64,000 bases of DNA from Streptomyces sp. NBC_01571. GTDB lineage: Bacteria > Actinomycetota > Actinomycetes > Streptomycetales > Streptomycetaceae. This document shows positions 55,965-64,000 of the stretch, one piece after another (position 1 is the first letter of the stretch; each line of letters starts with the position of its first letter). Location: positions 310,001 through 374,000 of the forward strand of contig NZ_JAPEPZ010000001.1 in the NCBI RefSeq assembly GCF_026339875.1. Direction: 5' to 3'. Below the pieces are notes generated by a model. It was not told the DNA's origin. It did no database searches and saw only the letters and a program-made list of their open reading frames with translations. The translations under genes and the position numbers were made by a program.

Positions 55965-56468
55965 GTGGCGTACAGACTGGTGATCGCGTCCACTGCTGGC
56001 TGCACTGCCGGCGGAATACTGGTCGGCGAGGGCGTCTTCCGTCACACCTGGGAGTTGGCCGCAGGAGGAACCGGGTTCCTGTCTGCCGGCGCGGTCGGCT
56101 TCCTGGCCGCGACCATGCGTTCGCTGCTGGTGCTCTCCGAGGCGCGGACTCGGCGGGACCTCAGTGAGATCGCTGAGGAGCGGCGGCGGTTGGAGTCGGA
56201 CATGCGGGCGCGTGAGCGGGCCGTGGAGCAACTCGAGTACGCCGTGGACCGTCGGGTTGTCGTGACCGCAATGCGGATCGCCAGTTATGCAAGGGCCCTG
56301 GACGACACAAGGGATGAGAACGAAAGCCTGCGGTCGCGGATCGTCGAACTGAAGCACGAGATCGATGAGGTCAACGACGAGAGGAACCAGCTGATCACGC
56401 AGGAGCTGGTCGCGGGCAACGACCGCTTCACCTCGAAGTGCCTGTTTTCTGCCCCCGGTTGCGAGTAG
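55965..56468 (+). CDS. Membrane-anchored coiled-coil protein
   Basis: 167 residues from a GTG 5 bp after the preceding stop; GGGGG lies upstream. Two hydrophobic segments (VIASTAGCTAGGILVGEGVF and GGTGFLSAGAVGFLAATMRS LLVL) are followed by a 90-residue coiled coil (LSEIAEERRRLESDMRARER AVEQLEYAV ... DDTRDENESLRSRIVELKHE IDEVNDERNQL). The coil would lie in the cytosol. Unknown function; structural or tethering role. Confidence 0.65.
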   Translation: MAYRLVIASTAGCTAGGILVGEGVFRHTWELAAGGTGFLSAGAVGFLAATMRSLLVLSEARTRRDLSEIAEERRRLESDMRARERAVEQLEYAVDRRVVVTAMRIASYARALDDTRDENESLRSRIVELKHEIDEVNDERNQLITQELVAGNDRFTSKCLFSAPGCE

Positions 56469-56699
56469 CTTCGACGTCGCAACTGCAAACGGTCATTTCA
56501 AGCCGCTTTCTGTCGCGATCTTGTTGCTCCAGAGATGTCGGCCCTTGTTGCCTGTGACCATTACGGGTAATTGCTGCTGATCTTGTAGCCGCTGTTCCCG
56601 GAAATCGGTCAACTGTGCGTGTCGGCTCAAGCGGTGCGGGGCCTGGGCATGCGAACCGACAAGCTCGTATTCGCCTACCAGGCTGGGCTACACCTCGCC
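56469..56699. other. Gap, nothing firm
   Basis: About 230 bp between the coiled-coil gene and the RNA ligase remnant. No RBS-led gene or family match was found. Confidence 0.3.
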
Positions 56700-57045
56700 G
56701 CCGCCTTTCTCTGGACATGGCGATGGCTCCGACTACGAAGGTCGGCCTCGGCCTCCTCCAGCACGGCATCGTCTTGCCCCTGGGCGATGGTCAGATGCGG
56801 GACGACCTCGTCGAACTGCCCCCCCCGAACGGCGGGTTCTGCGGCCACCGGTCCGCGACCGCCTCGGTGAGCCGGCGGAACGGGATGTCCGGTTCGGGGA
56901 CGAGATACAAGATCCCCGGGAATCGCCCGCAGTGCTCGAACCGGGCCTCGAAGGGCCGGTGACGCCCGATCACTTCTCCGATGTCAGCGAGGGCACCGCT
57001 GTCGATGCGGCTCTCGTCGAGGAACGGGAAGACCGGTCGGCGTCG
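56700..57045 (-). pseudogene. 2'-5' RNA ligase family remnant
   Basis: The minus strand encodes FPFLDESRIDSGALADIGEV, RHRPFEARFEHCGRFPGILY LVPEPDIPFRRLTEAVADRW and, after an 8-G homopolymer shift, GQFDEVVPHLTIAQG. HLTIAQG is the second HxT motif of LigT-like enzymes (2H phosphoesterases). The N-terminal part with the first HxT motif is missing: upstream it joins directly to the cut end of cas3. Confidence 0.65.
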
Positions 57046-58675
57046 GTGAACAGCCATCCCGGGTAGGAGGGCTGGACACGGCTGGGCTCGGTGAAGCCGG
57101 CGCCGCGCCGGTAGGCGTCCACAAGAGCCGTCGCGGTGCGCCCCGTCAGGTCGCCGACAGCAGCACCACCGGGGCCCGCAGCGCGCCGAGCCACTCCAGG
57201 AGACGCACCATGAGGGTCTGCATCCACGGGCCGTACGCGTGGGCCTCGTCCACGATCAGCACCTTGTCTGACAGGCCGAACAGGCGCAGTGCGTTGTAGG
57301 AGACCGCCAGCACGGCTGTCAGCGCCTGGTCGATCGTGCCCGCGCCCAGCGGGGCCGCGAACCCGCGCTTCCCGCCCCGGCGCAGCCACTCCCGGGCCTC
57401 CACCGCCGTGGCGGCCGCGGCGCTGAACGGCGCCTCCCCGTCGTCGCTCCCGCCGGCCACCGGCTCCGGCGGGAGCGGACCGTGCAGCAGCCAACTGTCC
57501 GGCGAACCCGCTGTCCTCTCGCCGTCCATGACGGTGCTCAGCCACGCGGCCGCGTGCATCAGCAGCAGAGCCCGCTCCCCCGTCATCGCCCGCTCCGCGA
57601 ACGCGGCCACCCGCGGGAACATCCCGTCCGCGGTCGCCATCGTCGGGAGCGCAAAATACAGGCCCCGGGCGCCGGAAGACACTCCCAGCACCGAAGCCGC
57701 GAACAAAGCGGCCTCCGTCTTCCCGTCCCCCGTCGGCGCCGTCACCAGCACCAGCCCCGAGGCCCCCTCCCCCACCACCGCGGGCAGCACCTCCGCGATA
57801 TCGCGCTGCAAGGCGTGCGAGCTTAACGGGAACAGGCTGGCGAACGACAGGTCCGGCCCCGCCGGGAACTCCGCCCGCCCCAGCCGCGCCGCCGCGACCG
57901 CCCTCGCCGCGGCCGGCACCGCCCGCCCGCCCGCCCGCAATGGGCATCCAGCTGCTCCGGCGACCCCGGCCATCCGCGGCCCGGCAGCAGCAGCACGATC
58001 CAATCCACACTGCTGGCCAGCCAGTCGGCCAGCACCACCAGACCGTGCACCCGCACCGCAGTCGCCGCCGACAGCTCCCCCGCCGGGACCGCCGTCACGC
58101 CCACCACCCGCGCCAGCTCCTCCACATGCCTGCGCCGCTGCTCCCCCGCTGGTACTCACCGGCCCGCGCCGCCTGTCGGGCAGGCACCACATCGGCGAAA
58201 CAGCCGTGATGCCCCCCCAGCATCTGCGCCACCTGGTGCGGCAGACTCCGCGACTGCGGTCTGCTCACCGGATACCCGAGCTCGGCCAGCAGCGAGACCA
58301 ACGCCCAGTGCGTCCCCTGCTCGTGACGGAACGACCGCAACCCGTCAGCACCCACTGCCGCCGCATAAGACCCGCCGTCCACCAAAGACCTGTAGGCGGC
58401 CGGCACCTGCGCCTGAAACGGCGGCGTCGCCTTCCCGAGGTCGTGGAGCCCCGCCCAGAACGCCAGCACCCCGCGCGCCTGCGCCACACTCAGCCCAAGC
58501 TCCGCGGCCACCCCCTCCCGCAGACGCGGATGAAACAACACATCCCGCAACTCACCGAACACCGCCGCAACATCCAACAGATGACAGATCAACGGATACG
58601 GAGAAGGAAGATCCCGCTCCTTACCCCACACCCGCGCATCAAGCCGCCCCCCGACAACCACCCCATCGCGGCTCA
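57046..58675 (-). pseudogene. cas3: cas3 (type I CRISPR HD-helicase), truncated and frameshifted
   Basis: HD nuclease part: LDARVWGKERDLPSPYPLIC HLLDVAAV, FWAGLHDLGKATPPFQ (HD), FRHEQGTHW and LGGHHG. Frameshifts at about 58130 and 57940. Helicase part: LVTAPTGDGKTEAALFAA (Walker A), ALPTMATADGMFPRVAAF and KVLIVDEAHAYGPW (DEAH), then VVLLSAT and another frameshift at 57147 before LTGRTATALVDAYRRGAGFT EPSRVQPSYPGWLFTDA. The C-terminal half is deleted and fused to a 2'-5' RNA ligase remnant. No Cascade, cas1 or cas2 gene is in the window. The CRISPR array begins 200 bp upstream. Confidence 0.85.
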
Positions 58676-58876
58676 TACGGACAGCTGTAGCACCGGCCAC
58701 TGACAGAGGCAGCTGACCTGCACACACGCCCCGGCCCACCACCCCACGCGGTAGCCTGCACACAGGGGCCACCGAGACACGATCCATCAACCCAGGCCAC
58801 CAGCAAAGCAGATGACCACCACACACCGCTCTGGCAAAGAAACGACCAAGCTCCCCAACGACGCAGGTCACGAAGT
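58676..58876. promoter_or_regulatory. Presumed CRISPR leader
   Basis: About 200 bp between the divergent cas3 pseudogene and the first repeat. The degenerate last repeat lies at the far end of the array, so the leader should be on this side. AT-richer than the repeats; no clear promoter match. Confidence 0.45.
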
Positions 58877-59149
58877 GTCGGCTCCGCGCGAGCGGAGGTG
58901 TCCCGCCCGCAGCGACGAGCCGTCGGGTCTGGGTGGTATCGGCTCCGTGCGAGCGGGGGTGTCCCGCGGCAGTTCGTCCACCGGCAGATGTCCTGTGCGT
59001 CGGCTCCGCGCGAGCGGAGGTGTCCCGGCGAAGTTCGAGGCGGTGTCCCCGGCGCAGTTATCGGCTCCGCGCGAGCGGAGGTGTCCCGCCAGGACGTCAT
59101 CAAGCCGTGGTACAACACCTGTCGGCTCCGCGCGAGCGGGCTTGCCCGG
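58877..59149 (+). CRISPR. Type I-E CRISPR array (5 repeats, 4 spacers)
   Basis: Repeats of 29 nt start at 58877, 58938, 58999, 59060 and 59121, reading GTCGGCTCCGCGCGAGCGGA then GGTGTCCCG. Copies 2 and 4 start with A, copy 2 has GTGC and GGGGG changes, and copy 5 diverges in its last 9 bases, so it is the trailer end. All four spacers are exactly 32 nt (58906, 58967, 59028, 59089). The 61-nt period and the adjacent cas3 remnant mark type I-E. Confidence 0.93.
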
Positions 59150-59211
59150 GTGCGGGAATACCGTGCGCGGCCTGATTGAGGGATGCCTGCCTTGGCGCTG
59201 CCAACGGCCCG

Positions 59212-59514
59212 CTACGAATGCGTGGCCAGCGGGTTCAGGAACGTCAGCACCGAGGCGTCCTCCTCGATCAGCGGGGCGAGTGCGGCGTTGAACGGACCGC
59301 CGTACGGGGCGTTCAGGTGCGCCTGGAAGGCGTCCTCGTCCCGGTATACCTCGAAGATCCAGAAGGCGCGCGGGGCGGCTACCTTGATGTAGACGTCGAA
59401 GGCGACGTTCCCTTCTTCCTCGCGCACCTTCACGGCGTAGTCCCCGATCAGACGGGCGACCTCGTCCTGCGCTCCCTCGCGGGCGGTGAACTCGGCGAGC
59501 AGGGTCTTCTTCAC
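59212..59514 (-). CDS. Antibiotic-biosynthesis-monooxygenase-like (quinol monooxygenase) protein
   Basis: 100 residues from a GTG: MKKTLLAEFTAREGAQDEVA, AFWIFEVYRDEDAFQAHLNA PYGGPFNAALAPL. This is the ABM fold (dimeric ferredoxin-like) of putative quinol monooxygenases of the YgiN type, with the usual EVYRDxxAFxxHxxxPY block. AAGGAGA lies 9 bases upstream. It closes the minus-strand fructokinase transcript. Confidence 0.85.
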   Translation of the reverse strand: MKKTLLAEFTAREGAQDEVARLIGDYAVKVREEEGNVAFDVYIKVAAPRAFWIFEVYRDEDAFQAHLNAPYGGPFNAALAPLIEEDASVLTFLNPLATHS

Positions 59515-59557
59515 AGTCTCGTTCTCCTTGTCAGTGGTGGACGTCGGACTAGAGGGT

Positions 59558-59788
59558 CACTTGTGGGCAGAGCCGAGGTGCCAGACGACGGCCTTGTCCA
59601 GTTTCACCGAGCCGTTCTCGGCGAAGACCTGCACTCCCTGGCTGGCGGGGTCGGGGAAGATCTGGTCGGTGATCGCGACCTCGCCACTGCCGCCGAAGAC
59701 CGACGGACGACCAGTCGACGAGGATCCGCAGCTTCACCTTGCCGTTCTCGGCCTTCAGCGGTGCGGTCTGGATGCCGGCATGCTCCCC
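59558..59788 (-). pseudogene. GH32 C-terminal fragment
   Basis: TAPLKAENGKVKLRILVDWS SV, then after a small deletion VFGGSGEVAITDQIFPDPAS QGVQVFAENGSVKL...HLGS AHK and a stop. This is the end of the beta-sandwich of a GH32 fructanase; the EVFG motif is broken at the frame change. The catalytic domain is absent. It begins directly after the fructokinase stop, so a deletion joined the two genes. Confidence 0.75.
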
Positions 59789-59790
59789 CG

Positions 59791-60753
59791 TTACGCGTGG
59801 TCGGCAGTGGCGAGCTGCGCCAGCCGGCTCTGCCACGGCGGGTTGGGGCCGGCAACAGAGCAGGTCAGGGCCGCTACCTGGACGGCGAACCGGCATGCTT
59901 CCGCGACGTCGTCGAGTCGAAGTTCCGACAGCCGGCCGCCGAGGAGGCCGCGGGCGCCGAGGTGGTGCAGCAGTCCGGCAGTGAAGGAGTCCCCCGCCCC
60001 GACCGTATCTGCGACGACCGTCGGCACGGCGGGCACCTGAATCCGTTCGCCGTCGAGCGAGGCCAGGACACCGTCGGCACCTCGCGTGATCACGACCAGT
60101 CGCGCCCCGGCCGCGTGCCATGTGTCGCACGCCTGCTCGGGCTGGGTCCCCGGCAGCAGGAGCTCCAGGTCGTCCTCGCTCAGCCGGAGCACATCGGTGA
60201 GGGCGCACCAGTGCGCCAGCCGGGCACGGTAGACGTCGGGGTGCACCAGCAGGGGCCGGACGTTGGGGTCGATGCTGATGGTCCTGCCGGCAGCGGCCGT
60301 AGCCAGGAAGTCCTCAACCACCGCTGCGCCGGGCTCCCGGACCAGGGCCAGTGACCCGGTGTGCAGACAGGTGGTTTCGGACAGGTCCACTCGCGCGAGT
60401 TCCTCGGCCGTCCACTGCCAGTCGGCCGTGTTCTGCGCGTGGAAGGAGAACGCGGCCTGCCCCTGGTCGTCCAGTTCCGCCACGGCCAGCGTGCTGGGCT
60501 CAGCGGCCCGGACGGCACTCGACAGGTCCACACCGGACGCCTCCAGATGGGTGCGGAAGAGGCGGCCGAACACGTCACCGGACAGGCGCGCGAGGAAGCG
60601 GGCCGGGGTGCCGAGCCGGGCCAACGCCACCGCCGTATTCGCAGGCCCGCCGCCAGGCAGGACCCGTAGGGCGAGTTCGCTCGAGGTACTTGCGGGTTCG
60701 GCGAAGGCGTCCGCGACGCACTCCCCCAGGACGGTGATCTGACGCAGGCTCAT
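59791..60753 (-). CDS. PfkB-family fructokinase
   Basis: 320 residues from MSLRQITVLGECVADAF (AGAAGAG upstream). Signature 1 GGGPANTAVALARLG near residue 35 and signature 2 DTVGAGDSFTAGLL near residue 245, with the catalytic Asp in GAGD. ATP-dependent phosphorylation of fructose to fructose 6-phosphate is the likely reaction. It diverges from the sugar-binding-protein gene; the palindromes at 60916-60945 lie between them. A frameshifted paralogue is at 29185-30173. Confidence 0.92.
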   Translation of the reverse strand: MSLRQITVLGECVADAFAEPASTSSELALRVLPGGGPANTAVALARLGTPARFLARLSGDVFGRLFRTHLEASGVDLSSAVRAAEPSTLAVAELDDQGQAAFSFHAQNTADWQWTAEELARVDLSETTCLHTGSLALVREPGAAVVEDFLATAAAGRTISIDPNVRPLLVHPDVYRARLAHWCALTDVLRLSEDDLELLLPGTQPEQACDTWHAAGARLVVITRGADGVLASLDGERIQVPAVPTVVADTVGAGDSFTAGLLHHLGARGLLGGRLSELRLDDVAEACRFAVQVAALTCSVAGPNPPWQSRLAQLATADHA

Positions 60754-60915
60754 GGGCTGCTCTTCTCTCACGAACGTACGAGTGAAACCCGGACGCGTCG
60801 CGGCACAGTTACCGGACGGCTCCGAGTGGGCGAGGGGCGCGGGCGTTGCCGATTTGTGACAAGTGCAGGGCATTGACGTTTCCGGGAGATGGAGTCCATC
60901 ATCCTCGCCAGGAAG

Positions 60916-60945
60916 TGTCAACGATGACATAAGTCAACGATGACA
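60916..60945. promoter_or_regulatory. Tandem operators TGTCAACGATGACA
   Basis: TGTCAACGATGACA (60916-60929) and GTCAACGATGACA (60933-60945) lie 17 bp apart, each an inverted repeat TGTCA-N4-TGACA. They stand 61 bp upstream of the binding-protein start and 163 bp from the divergent kinase start. Different from the TAACGCGCGTTA operator of locus A, so a different repressor (LacI, ROK or DeoR type) is expected; its gene is outside the window. Confidence 0.6.
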
Positions 60946-61005
60946 CCCCGGGCGGCATGCTCTGAACCCGACCCCGTGCCGCCCGCTATCCCCCAGGAGT
61001 CGATC

Positions 61006-62022
61006 ATGTCTCGCACCACTCGCCTGTCCTGCTCCCTCCTCAGAACCGCCGCTGTCGCGGGCGTCGCAGCTCTCACCCTGACGGCCTGCGGATCAGGCTC
61101 CGGATCGACTTCCACCGGCTCCGGTTCCGGCGAGGTCAAGGTCGGTCTGATCACCAAGACCGACACCAACCCGTTCTTCGTGAAGATGAAGGAGGGAGCC
61201 GAGAAGGCCGCGAAGGCCGAGGGCGTCAAGCTGATGACGGCGGCCGGCAAATTCGACGGCGACAACGCCGGTCAGGTCACGGCCATCGAGAACATGGTCG
61301 CCTCCGGCGTGAAGGGCATCCTGATCACCCCGAGCGACTCCAAGGCCATCGTGCCCGCGATCGCGAAGGCCAAGGCCAAGGGTGTCCTGGTCATCGCCCT
61401 GGACACCCCGACCGAGCCCGAAAGCGCGGTTGACGCCCTCTTCGCCACCGATAACCTCAAGGCTGGCCAGCTGATCGGCGAGTACGCCAAGGCCGCCATG
61501 AAGGGCAAGACGGCGAAGATAGCCGCCCTCGACCTGGCGCCGGGCGTCTCCGTCGGAGTTCAGCGGCACAACGGTTTCCTGAAGGGCTTCGGCTCCACCG
61601 ACAAGGACGTGGTCTGCGCCCAGGACACCGGCGGCGACCAGGCCAAGGGCCAGACGGCGATGGAGAACTGTCTCCAGAAGGAGCCGGGCATCAACGTCGT
61701 CTACACGATCAACGAGCCGGCCGCGCTGGGCGCGTACACCGCGCTGAAGGCCAAGGGCCGGGAGAAGGACGTGCTGATCGTCTCCGTCGACGGCGGCTGC
61801 ACCGGGACCCAGGCGGTCAAGGACGGCAAGATCGCCGCGACTTCGCAGCAGTACCCGCTGAAGATGGCCGCCGAGGGCGTCAAGGCCGTCGTGACGTACG
61901 CCAAGGACGGCAAGAAGGCGTCCGGTTACACCGACACCGGCGTCACCCTGATCACCGACAAGGCGCAACACGGAGTCACGTCCAAGGACACCGCCTACGG
62001 CCTGGAGAACTGCTGGGGCTGA
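61006..62022 (+). CDS. Sugar ABC transporter substrate-binding protein (ribose/fructose type)
   Basis: 338 residues; AGGAG lies 6 bases before the ATG. Lipobox LTAC (Cys about residue 28), then a Gly/Ser linker and the periplasmic_binding_4 fold: [53 protein letters not shown] and [10 protein letters not shown]. Close in design to FrcB of rhizobia. Binds free fructose or a related sugar outside the cell. First gene of the frcBCA-like operon. Confidence 0.9.
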   Translation: MSRTTRLSCSLLRTAAVAGVAALTLTACGSGSGSTSTGSGSGEVKVGLITKTDTNPFFVKMKEGAEKAAKAEGVKLMTAAGKFDGDNAGQVTAIENMVASGVKGILITPSDSKAIVPAIAKAKAKGVLVIALDTPTEPESAVDALFATDNLKAGQLIGEYAKAAMKGKTAKIAALDLAPGVSVGVQRHNGFLKGFGSTDKDVVCAQDTGGDQAKGQTAMENCLQKEPGINVVYTINEPAALGAYTALKAKGREKDVLIVSVDGGCTGTQAVKDGKIAATSQQYPLKMAAEGVKAVVTYAKDGKKASGYTDTGVTLITDKAQHGVTSKDTAYGLENCWG

Positions 62023-62168
62023 GTCGGCCCCTGAGGCCCATACGACTCCGCCTCTTCCTTCAGCGGCGCGGCCGTCCCTTCCTCCCTGACCGGGGACGGC
62101 CGCCTGCTTGTCCTCTTGTCCTCCGACCAGGGAGGGCAACGACTTCTGTCTTCCGACAAGGACTTCGC

Positions 62169-63164
62169 ATGACAGCCACGACCACGCCGTACGCCGAGCT
62201 CAAAGCACCGACCGCGGCCCGCAGACTGCTCACGGCGCCGACCACCGGCCCGCTGGTCGCCCTCCTCCTTGCCTGCGCCTTCTTCTCCCTCTCCACCGAC
62301 CAGTTCCTCACCGGCGGGAACTTCTCGCTGATCGTGCAGCAGGTCATGGTCGTCGGCACCCTCGCCATCGGACAAACCCTGATCATCCTCACTGCGGGCA
62401 TCGACCTGTCGTGCGGTGCAGTGATGGCCTTCGGCAGCATCGTGATCGCCAAGATGGCGGCCGAGGGCTCCGTCCCACCGCTCGTCGCGATCGCGCTGGG
62501 CCTGGTCGTCTGCGGTGGCTTCGGGCTGCTCAACGGGCTGCTGGTGCAGAAGATCCCGCTGCCGCCGTTCATCGTCACCCTCGGCATGCTCAACGTGGCG
62601 TTCGCGCTGACCCACATCTACTCCGAGGAGCAGACGGTCACCAATCTGCCGGGCCCGCTGACGGCGCTCGGGGAGACCTTCCCGCTCGGCCACACGGACA
62701 TCACCTACGGCTCCCTGGTCACGATCGCCCTGTTCCTCCTCCTCGCCTACGCGCTGAGCAGCACCGGCTGGGGCCGGCACGTGTACGCGCTGGGCAACAG
62801 CCCGGAAGCGGCGCGGCTGAACGGCATCCGCACTTCCCGGCTGACCATCGGCATCTACACCGTGGCGGGTCTCCTCTACGGCATCGCCGCCCTGCTGCTC
62901 GTCTCCCGCACCGGAGTTGGCGACCCGCAGGCGGGGCAGACCGACAACCTCGACAGCATCACCGCCGTGGTCCTCGGCGGCACCAGCCTGTTCGGCGGAC
63001 GCGGCTCGGTCCTGGGCACCTTCATCGGCGTCCTCATCGTCGGCGTGTTCCGCAACGGTCTCCAGCTGATGGGCGTCGCCTCCATCTACCAGACCCTGAT
63101 CACCGGAGTCCTGGTGATCCTCGCGGTGACCGTCGACCAGCTCTCCCGGAAGAAGGCCCGATGA
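62169..63164 (+). CDS. Sugar ABC transporter permease (FrcC/RbsC-like)
   Basis: 331 residues. About ten hydrophobic segments; ILTAGIDLSCGAVMAFGSIV and YALGNSPEAARLNGIRTSRL (coupling loop) and DSITAVVLGGTSLFGGRGSV are the signatures of RbsC/FrcC permeases. It starts 146 bp after the binding-protein gene, with CAAGGA near the ATG, and overlaps the ATPase gene by 4 bp (ATGA). Confidence 0.92.
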   Translation: MTATTTPYAELKAPTAARRLLTAPTTGPLVALLLACAFFSLSTDQFLTGGNFSLIVQQVMVVGTLAIGQTLIILTAGIDLSCGAVMAFGSIVIAKMAAEGSVPPLVAIALGLVVCGGFGLLNGLLVQKIPLPPFIVTLGMLNVAFALTHIYSEEQTVTNLPGPLTALGETFPLGHTDITYGSLVTIALFLLLAYALSSTGWGRHVYALGNSPEAARLNGIRTSRLTIGIYTVAGLLYGIAALLLVSRTGVGDPQAGQTDNLDSITAVVLGGTSLFGGRGSVLGTFIGVLIVGVFRNGLQLMGVASIYQTLITGVLVILAVTVDQLSRKKAR

Positions 63165-63997
63165 CCGCCACCTCCTCCCTCACGCCCGTGCTGCAGGCCC
63201 GCGGTCTGGTCAAGCGGTACGGCCATGTCACCGCCATCGACGGCGCAGACTTCGACCTGCTCCCCGGCGAGGTTCTCGCCGTGATCGGCGACAACGGCGC
63301 CGGCAAGACCAGCCTCATCAAGGCCCTCACCGGCGCGGTGCACCCCGACGCGGGCGAGATTCGCCTCAACGGCGAGCCCATCACCTTCTCCGGCCCGCAG
63401 AGCGCCCGCGCCCACGGCATCGAGACGGTCTATCAGGACCTCGCCGTGGCCGCCTCCATGGACATCGCCTCGAACATGTTCCTCGGACGTGAACTGCGGC
63501 GCCCCGGCGTCCTCGGCAACGTCTTCCGCATGCTCGACAAGAACCGCATGCGCCAGGAGGCCGCCGAGCACATGGCCGACCTGAAGATCGGCCTGCGCTC
63601 GCTGACACAGTCGGTGGAGACGCTCTCCGGCGGACAGCGGCAGGCCGTGGCGGTCGCCCGCTCCGTCGCCTGGGCCAGCAGCGTCGTCGTCATGGACGAA
63701 CCCACCGCTGCCCTGGGCGTCAAGGAGTCCGGCCAGGTTCTCGACCTCATCCGCCGAGTCCGGGACAAGGGCATGCCGGTCGTTCTGATCAGCCACAACA
63801 TGCCCCACGTCTTCGAGATCGCCGACCGGATCCACGTCCACCGCCTCGGTCGGCGTGCCGCCGTGATCAAGCCCTCCGACTACTCCATGGCCGAGGTCGT
63901 CGCCATCATGACCGGCGCTCTCACCGTCGACGAGGCTGGAGATACTGTCGTAGCGGATTCTGAGGCCGCGAAGGCCGCCGGAGTCCAGGCCACCTGA
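63161..63997 (+). CDS. Sugar ABC transporter ATPase (FrcA-like, single domain)
   Basis: 278 residues. Walker A GDNGAGKTS, signature LSGGQRQAVAVARSVAW, Walker B VVVMDEPTAALG and H-loop ISHNMPHVFEIADRI are all intact. Only one ABC domain is present, unlike RbsA (two), which fits FrcA-type ATPases that act as homodimers. The C-terminus is short and acidic. Together with the preceding two genes it forms a complete importer. Confidence 0.92.
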   Translation: MTATSSLTPVLQARGLVKRYGHVTAIDGADFDLLPGEVLAVIGDNGAGKTSLIKALTGAVHPDAGEIRLNGEPITFSGPQSARAHGIETVYQDLAVAASMDIASNMFLGRELRRPGVLGNVFRMLDKNRMRQEAAEHMADLKIGLRSLTQSVETLSGGQRQAVAVARSVAWASSVVVMDEPTAALGVKESGQVLDLIRRVRDKGMPVVLISHNMPHVFEIADRIHVHRLGRRAAVIKPSDYSMAEVVAIMTGALTVDEAGDTVVADSEAAKAAGVQAT

Positions 63998-64000
63998 CAG

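Noticed and set aside
36855..59149. CRISPR-associated transposon (Tn7-like plus Cascade)
   Set aside because: The Tn7-like element has no cas genes inside its ends, and the type I-E array with cas3 remnant is about 16 kb away in unrelated surroundings; Tn7-CRISPR systems lack cas3.

Overview
The window looks like Streptomyces DNA: GC content is very high throughout, third codon positions are G or C, lipoproteins carry actinobacterial lipoboxes, and many families are typical of the genus (EACC1/caspase and Trypco2/trypsin conflict modules, a long CtpH/CtpI-like P-type ATPase, ECF sigma operons, type I-E CRISPR with 29-nt repeats). The density of complete and broken insertion sequences, and the many truncated genes facing each other across illegitimate junctions, suggest an accessory chromosome arm or a large linear plasmid rather than the core. 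No rRNA or tRNA gene was seen.

Layout. 1-2.9 kb: 5' part of a nitrilase, a MarR regulator (two matching operators) and a BNR-repeat lipoprotein. 3.0-6.2 kb: an ISAzo13-type and an IS701-type element lying end to end. 6.2-7.7 kb: a decapitated polymorphic toxin (Hint remnant plus RNase A-like domain) with its probable immunity gene, and an oxidoreductase tail. 8.2-11.9 kb: a likely conflict operon, EACC1 - caspase/WD40 - small two-TM proteins, followed at 12.0 kb by a degenerate three-repeat CRISPR. 12.5-19.1 kb: an MFS exporter, a Pro/Thr-rich protein and a frameshifted giant P-type ATPase. 19.0-30.2 kb: fructan locus A on the minus strand (truncated Tat protein, GH32 fructosidase, a complete Opp/Dpp-type ABC importer, LacI repressor), an aldo/keto reductase, a decayed second lacI start with its own copy of the promoter/operator, and a frameshifted fructokinase. 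30.2-36.7 kb: small hypothetical genes and a nest of IS remnants (ISL3, IS630, and IS256 split by ISAs1) that cuts a VOC-family gene.

36.8-41.4 kb: a compact Tn7-like transposon (TnsA, TniA/TnsB, TniB/TnsC, TniQ, all overlapping by 4 bp) without visible cargo. 41.5-49 kb: HAD phosphatase, cold-shock protein with MerR-like regulator, hypothetical genes, a deleted PP2C phosphatase, and an MFS transporter under two MarR-type palindromes. 48.9-52.8 kb: the corpse of a Trypco2 + trypsin-TPR conflict module, an IS3 and an IS30 element. 52.8-56.5 kb: an ECF sigma operon and an XRE regulator with a coiled-coil membrane protein, behind an array of short repeated motifs. 56.7-59.2 kb: a cas3 pseudogene truncated into a 2'-5' RNA ligase remnant, with a five-repeat type I-E CRISPR array but no Cascade genes. 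59.2-64 kb: fructan locus B: quinol monooxygenase-like protein, a GH32 C-terminal scrap, an intact fructokinase, and a ribose/fructose-type ABC importer (binding protein, permease, ATPase).

How the parts fit. The metabolic theme is fructose/fructan use: GH32 would release fructose from oligosaccharides imported by the 21-26 kb transporter, LacI would control this set, the FrcBCA-like transporter would import free sugar, and the fructokinase would phosphorylate it. The other theme is defence and conflict: one apparently intact EACC1-caspase operon, and remnants of a trypsin module, a type I-E CRISPR system and a toxin-immunity cassette, in a region being reshaped by transposons.
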